From Parietaria judaica (taxonomy: Eukaryota > Streptophyta > Magnoliopsida > Rosales > Urticaceae): a stretch of DNA of 64,000 bases. Every line of letters starts with the position of its first letter. The first letter of the stretch is position 1. The notes under the pieces were generated by a model. That model saw nothing but the letters and a program-made list of their open reading frames with translations, was not told the origin of the DNA and did not search any database. The position numbers and the translations under genes were made by a program. The stretch is taken from assembly GCA_954871525.1 (NCBI GenBank), contig OX940867.1, positions 1-64,000 on the forward strand, written 5' to 3'. This document shows positions 59,101 to 64,000 of the stretch, piece after piece.

Positions 59101-60941
59101 GACACATTATGTTTATTTATCTGCTACAATATTATGTAATCACGATAAACACGTTATTTAAATGGGGCGGGTCTGGGTCTCGTCTTCTAACACGATTAAT
59201 AAATGGGGCGGGTATTTGTCTAGATAAAATAAGTAAAAAATGATTAAGACCCGGCACGAACACAACGCGCAACCCGAATTGTCACCCCTATTGACAACTT
59301 GACACAACGCAGCACTCAATTTAATTTATCATTTTTTTTTGGACGTTTTAGTGGAATTAATCAGCAGAGAAGCCTGAAGAATAGTAATAAGAGATTCGTG
59401 AGAAATTATGTTTAAATGGGAAAATACTCAATATTTTATATAATAGCGGAAAAAGTATTTAATTTTTTTTCTTTTTCAAACATTCCCAATATCATAATTT
59501 GTTATCTTCGTTTTAAATTCCAACCATGTTGTTAATAGAAACTGCTAAATCGTTTTTTCCTTAAAAAAAAAAAAAACAAAAACTGCTAAATCGACATAAG
59601 TACCGATATCTTTAATTTTCGTAGTAAAATAAATATATTTAGTACTAACATATAATTTAACTTACAAATGAAATACATCACATACTCATGCTAATTTTAA
59701 TGTTTTCTGCTAACAACAAAGATAAATGGGAAGAAGAAATGATGACATTGTAATCTTTCCCTGTGATTTTTTTTTTTTTTTTGAGTAGTTCCATTGCGGA
59801 AAAAAGATTATATCCACTTTTATATGATGATATTGAAAAATTATTGCATTGAAGAAAATAGAGAACTTTTTATTTTTATTTTTTTTTGTCTCTAGTATAT
59901 AAAGTGTTGATGCCGAAAAATAGATAAAAAACTATATTATGGTGGGCCGAGAATATTTTTTGGCGTCTTCGCTTTAGCCTGTGCCTCTGTCTTCATCTTC
60001 ATTTTTGTCTTCGTTTCTGAGAAAAAAAGAGAAAACGTGAACTTTAAATGGGTACGGAGGGGAGTCTTTTGTAAATCACTCCGACGTTCTATATTAGTCG
60101 AGTATTTGAATCTAAAAGTGTGAACAACAGAAAGACAAAATTTTCTTTTTTTGCTTAAAAAGTTTACGAAATTATAAGAATGAGCTTCATATTTATAGAA
60201 AAAGTTTGAAGCTTCTTCGAGAAGCCTTAGGCTTTTTTTTTTCGTCTATTATGCGCACATGGGCATCCACGGGCATCTACGAGTGTCCAAATTAGTTTTT
60301 TTTTTATTTTTTATGTTTTCTCGCTTTGTGAATGAGCTTTTGCATTTTTAATATCGAATACTATTTTTGGGCCGGACTTAAGATTTTTTTTTTCTTTTTA
60401 AATTAATTTTCATAAATCCCAAAAAATATATATAACATAAAATATTAGAAACTTCCATCGCCATTAACCCTTTCCAATAATAAAAAATAAAAATAAAAAA
60501 ACACATACAAACAAGTAATAGTAGATTAATGCTATAATTGTGTAGCTACTTTACCTTAAACCTCTATTTCTTTTTTTATGAAACCTTAAACCTCTATTTA
60601 CATTCATGTATACAAGACTAGTTTCACTGAGTATAGAATTACATTCATCAATGAGATTAGTAAGTCAACCACAAATTTAATTCATAACTTTTTAAGAAAT
60701 TGAAAGCTGGAATTTTCAAATAATCTTTTTGCTGATTTATCCTCACAAATCACAATTTCAAAATAGGACAACTGGCCGTGATGCCCCTAAATTAAATATG
60801 TTGCTGCAATTTATCTTTTAAATTTTATTTTTTATATTAATATCTCTATATATTGCTCTTTACACATTAAAAATGACGAATTTTTTTAACTTATGCTCAC
60901 ATAGCTTGTTTGAAGTTATTTTAATCAAATAGTAATTTTAA
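56145..60941. other. Intergenic, no supported gene; scattered transposon ends
   Basis: 56700-57000 and 58085-58180 share a loosely similar segment (atagacg..., ttgaaatg...aaagac.ggcca), a possible dispersed repeat. MULE-like termini without partners: agggataatagcgac (58322) and gggaaatttacgacgaaagt (58370). 59160-59290 ends attgtcaccccta with ggggcggg words, like a hAT-type end. The ORF at 57654-57893 (-) is unrecognised. Poly-T runs at 57160-57180 and 59768-59782. Confidence 0.45.
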
Positions 60942-61409
60942 GTGTTAATTCCGATAAAATTTTTAATACTTTCAAAAATGGACTAGTAAGTTCCAGTTCT
61001 TTGGTTTCGTCCTCCACTGTCTACTCGGCGTGAAAATTTTGGTTTTGTATTCCATTTTTTTTTAATCCGAACAAAGTACCAATCCTCTGGTTTTGTCTCC
61101 TCATTTCACTTCCGTGAAAATTTCTGAACCATGGATTAGTTTTCGGGGCTTGAAAAAGCAATTGTGCTCTCGTTAAAGTACATATCCCACTATTGTCTTT
61201 GATCGTCAAACTTTCTGATGGCTAATTTTACCCGAAAATGGGACAAAATTTTTGACGCGGCATGAGTAACGGTTGAGGAGGAAAATTTTGATAGACGTAC
61301 CAACAGGGATACAAAACCAAAGAATTGGAACTTTGTACGAGTAAAAAAAGGAATCGGAACTTACTGGTCCATTTTTTAAAAGTATGGGAATTTTTACCTG
61401 GATTAACCC
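60942..61409. mobile_element. MULE MITE, 468 bp, upstream of NAPRT
   Basis: Left end gtgttaattccgataaaatt, right end (reverse) gggttaatccaggtaaaaat; both arms continue into aaatggac(t/c)agtaagttcc. Flanks taattttaa (60933-60941) and taatttaaa (61410-61418) match at 8 of 9 bases. Confidence 0.8.
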
Positions 61410-61631
61410 TAATTTAAATTTTAAAAGACTTTCTTCTCATATATAATTAGGTTTATTCATTGCTCTCGTTCGGTAATTAATTGGTAAAAAAAAATACATT
61501 TGATTAAGTCATGTGTTGTAACTTGTAAGTGTATTAAAAGGGCATTATAGCTAAAAGATAAAATTGAAGGAGCGAACCGCACACGCATACAAATTCAGGG
61601 TCGCTGTCGCAATTACTGGAAAATATAAACG

Positions 61632-61861
61632 GTCTCTCTCTCTCTCTCTCTCAAGTCTCAACAAACTTTTCCACTATAATTTTATTTTCCTCATTAATTA
61701 ATTAATTAATTAATTTAATTTTAATTTTAATTTAATTTCTGTGTCTTTATGCGTGTGTGTATATATATGCGTGTATGTATACGTGTTTGTATTGGTGACG
61801 AAGAGAAGAAGAAGAAGAAGAAGAAGCAGCGAAGAGCCCTAGGGATTCCGAGGTCGCATCA
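61632..61861 (+). promoter_or_regulatory. Core promoter/leader region of NAPRT gene
   Basis: A (TC)n pyrimidine patch (61632-61652), a (TTAA)n tract (about 61694-61735), TATATATATG (61761-61770) and a GAAGAAGAAG-rich leader precede the ATG at 61862. Which element sets transcription start is not visible. Confidence 0.45.
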
Positions 61862-63363
61862 ATGGAGGCGAGAGCGAACGGCGGTCGGGTCGTGGAAGGT
61901 CCGACCAATCCGATGGTGACGCCTCTGCTCACGGATCTCTACCAGTTCACCATGGCCTACGCCTACTGGAAGGCCGGCAAGCACAACGACCGAGCCGTGT
62001 GAGTCTTTCTATCAGATTCCAATTCTCTGCGTGTTCGATTCGACGACTCGGAATTTCTTTGATTCTCTGACTCGTTTTTCGATTGTGCTCTTCTTTGTCA
62101 CCTTTGTTTGGCTGCTCGTGAGAGAATCGGATGAAACTTTGGTCGTTCTTGTTCGATTTTCGCATTGATTGAATAGTGATTGAATACTGTATAGTTGTGT
62201 AGGCAAATGATCTATATTGAATTCCGAAATGCTGCAGATTATGACAATTTCCGATACTCTGTGTTTGGAATGTCTCCTGAGACGCTCATTTTCGTATGTG
62301 TTCGCCGTTTCCTACAGATTCGATTTATACTTCCGGAAGAATCCGTTTGGCGGCGAATACACCGTCTTCGCTGGTTTAGATGAGTGCATAAGATTCATTG
62401 CTAATTTCCGATTAGCGGAGGACGAGATCTCTTTCCTCCGTGAAGCTTTACCGTCTTCCTGCGAGGTAACTGTTTTATTTGCTACAGGTATAACATTTTG
62501 TTCTTTTATAAGATTTTTACTAGAGTGCTGACGATAAGTATTAGCATTTTATCTTTCTTTTCTATACACTCAGATGTACTTATATGCTTCTCGAGCGGAA
62601 AAACGGACCCATAAAAGTCTTAGCTTTTCTGTGTTTTTCTCATATTTTTCAATATTTTGTATTCAAATCTCTCCATTTCAATCCCTTGTTTTTTTTTCCT
62701 ACTATTTTGTTTTTCGTAATCTTAGATTTGCTAAACTAATAAAAAAATTAATTAATTTTTTTAGGATGGTTTTTACGATTATCTCAGAAGTATTGACTGT
62801 TCGGATGTCGAAGTTTATGCCGTCTCTGAGGGATCAGTTGTTTTCCCGAAGGTGCCGATGGTGAGAGTTGAAGGTCCAGTTGCTGTAAGTACAGTCCGTA
62901 CAGTTGTCCCGTTTAAAATTTAAATAGCTTGTGCAAAACTTTGTAATCTCTGCCAATAATTAATTCGTTGCTCTATTTCAGGTTGTTCAATTGCTAGAAA
63001 CTCCATTTTTGAATCTAATTAATTATGCATCATTAGTTGCTACGAATGCTGCAAGGCATCGATTCGTTGCTGGGAAATCAAAACTTCTCGTTGAATTTGG
63101 GCTTCGAAGAGCACAGGTAAACTTAACTAACCTGACTATGATAATCTTCAAAGGTTGACCTCAGTGCGAATACTGAATATATTTAATTGGTTACAGCAGT
63201 GACGCTGATTAGTTAGTTTCTTTAGGCATAGGAGTTCCGTAATGATATTCAAAAAAATCTATCCCAGAATTTCAGAGATTGTGTTTCAATTCATGCTTTA
63301 GGGGCCTGATGGTGGAATTGGGGCATCAAAATACTGTTATGTTGGAGGATTCGATGCAACAAG
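61862..63363 (+). CDS. NAPRT: Nicotinate phosphoribosyltransferase, 5' part (continues beyond window)
   Basis: Exons 61862..61998, 62318..62465, 62765..62884, 62982..63116, 63302..63363; 200 codons plus 2 nt, all GT-AG and phase-matched. No further exon was found before 64000, so the next intron is at least 640 bp. The protein reads [111 protein letters not shown]. These are the N-terminal and first PRTase-barrel motifs of plant NAPRT, which converts nicotinate and PRPP to nicotinate mononucleotide in the NAD salvage (Preiss-Handler) pathway. It is next to SPT in Arabidopsis too (At4g36940 beside At4g36930). Confidence 0.95.
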
Positions 63364-64000
63364 GTAGTTTCAATTCCTCATTCGAATTTTTTTTTTTTCC
63401 TAGTTCTCGATTCATCTTGGTAGAATTGAGTTTTGGATCCATGTAATCCACTTAGTCATGTGGTTCTTGAGTCCGAGTAAAGGTGCTTCATTTATTTTTG
63501 TAGAAATTTAGGAAGTTAGGAACTAGTTGTAGTTGTAAATAGAAATAATAGGTAGTAATTATTGCAATCATGGCTGCTTAGATAGGTTCATTTTTGTACA
63601 GGTAGAAGAGCTAATTAGTATTATGGATATATGCAGCAAAATACCTATAAGTTCGGTTAATCTTATTCCCGATGTTGTTAAAAGTGTAAATCTTAATGCT
63701 GTAAAAGTGTAAGTGATATTCCTGGGTAGGTACCCAACTGGTATAATTTCGGCATACTTTTTACAACATAGAGAATATACACCCCAAAAAAGGTGGGTTA
63801 TGCCGCCACTTTTATATATCTTTTGGATCTTTTTGCCGAACATATCCCGATCATTACTAATGTTTTATGGGCTACTTGTATATGATTAAGTATGATTAAT
63901 GATATCACAAAAATCATGGCCCTGAACTATATTTGTAAGCATATTCCCCACTATTTGTATACAGAAAGTTGAGAATGATTAATTAGCCTCCTTGATCACC
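63364..64000 (+). other. NAPRT: NAPRT intron 5 (to window end)
   Basis: Starts at the donor GTAGTT after the codon part AG. No in-frame continuation of the protein is visible up to 64000. The 91-codon minus-strand frame at 63568-63843 is within this intron and unrecognised. Confidence 0.7.

Noticed and set aside
1..64000. CRISPR arrays, bacterial operons, rRNA or tRNA genes
   Set aside because: Intron-containing plant genes throughout; no regular spacer arrays; no tRNA cloverleaf or rRNA sequence was recognised by eye (a tRNAscan run would be decisive).

Overview
The window is nuclear DNA of a flowering plant, most likely a core eudicot. It has long AT-rich intergenic stretches, GT-AG introns, Athila and Copia retrotransposons, hAT, Mutator-like (MULE) and CACTA DNA transposons, and five host genes with clear Arabidopsis relatives. 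The species cannot be named from sequence alone.

Layout. 1-2709: two truncated Copia elements tail to tail. 4340-5163 (-): LRAT/NC-domain gene with a changed catalytic cysteine. 5386-12000: intergenic, with a 42-bp tandem repeat, a TATA/G-box short ORF and one CACTA end. 12005-12680: tandem repeat carrying telomere-like runs. 12918-15558: long inverted-repeat transposon carrying a captured ubiquitin-specific protease (UBP3/4-like) 5' end in both arms. 15908-24280: internally deleted Athila whose 3' LTR is split by a 3.7-kb hAT element. 26506-30048 (+): PI-PLC X-domain protein. 32256-34666 (-): F-box/LRR protein. 34667-47326: AT-rich intergenic DNA with several non-autonomous MULE and hAT elements, one stack three deep. 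47336-51511: a 4.2-kb MULE with a perfect 9-bp target duplication. 51681-54136 (+): SPATULA/ALCATRAZ bHLH gene. 55430-61409: two more MULE MITEs. 61862 to past 63363 (+): nicotinate phosphoribosyltransferase, running off the window.

Two things stand out. First, the 47336-51511 MULE encodes two convergent, stop-free, spliced genes: a MuDR-type transposase-like protein that keeps its DNA-binding, SWIM, zinc-knuckle and AT-hook parts but lacks the whole catalytic domain, and a small GRF zinc-finger protein with a C-terminal membrane segment. This element lies 169 bp upstream of the SPATULA-like start codon, between the core promoter and older upstream DNA. Second, the host gene order (PI-PLC, F-box, SPT/ALC bHLH, NAPRT) joins the Arabidopsis neighbours of ALCATRAZ (At5g67130, At5g67140) and of SPATULA (At4g36940) around a single bHLH gene, as expected of an ancestral block later duplicated and fractionated in the Brassicaceae lineage.

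All exon models were read by eye from frame, splice consensus and remembered family sequence; no alignment or transcript was available.
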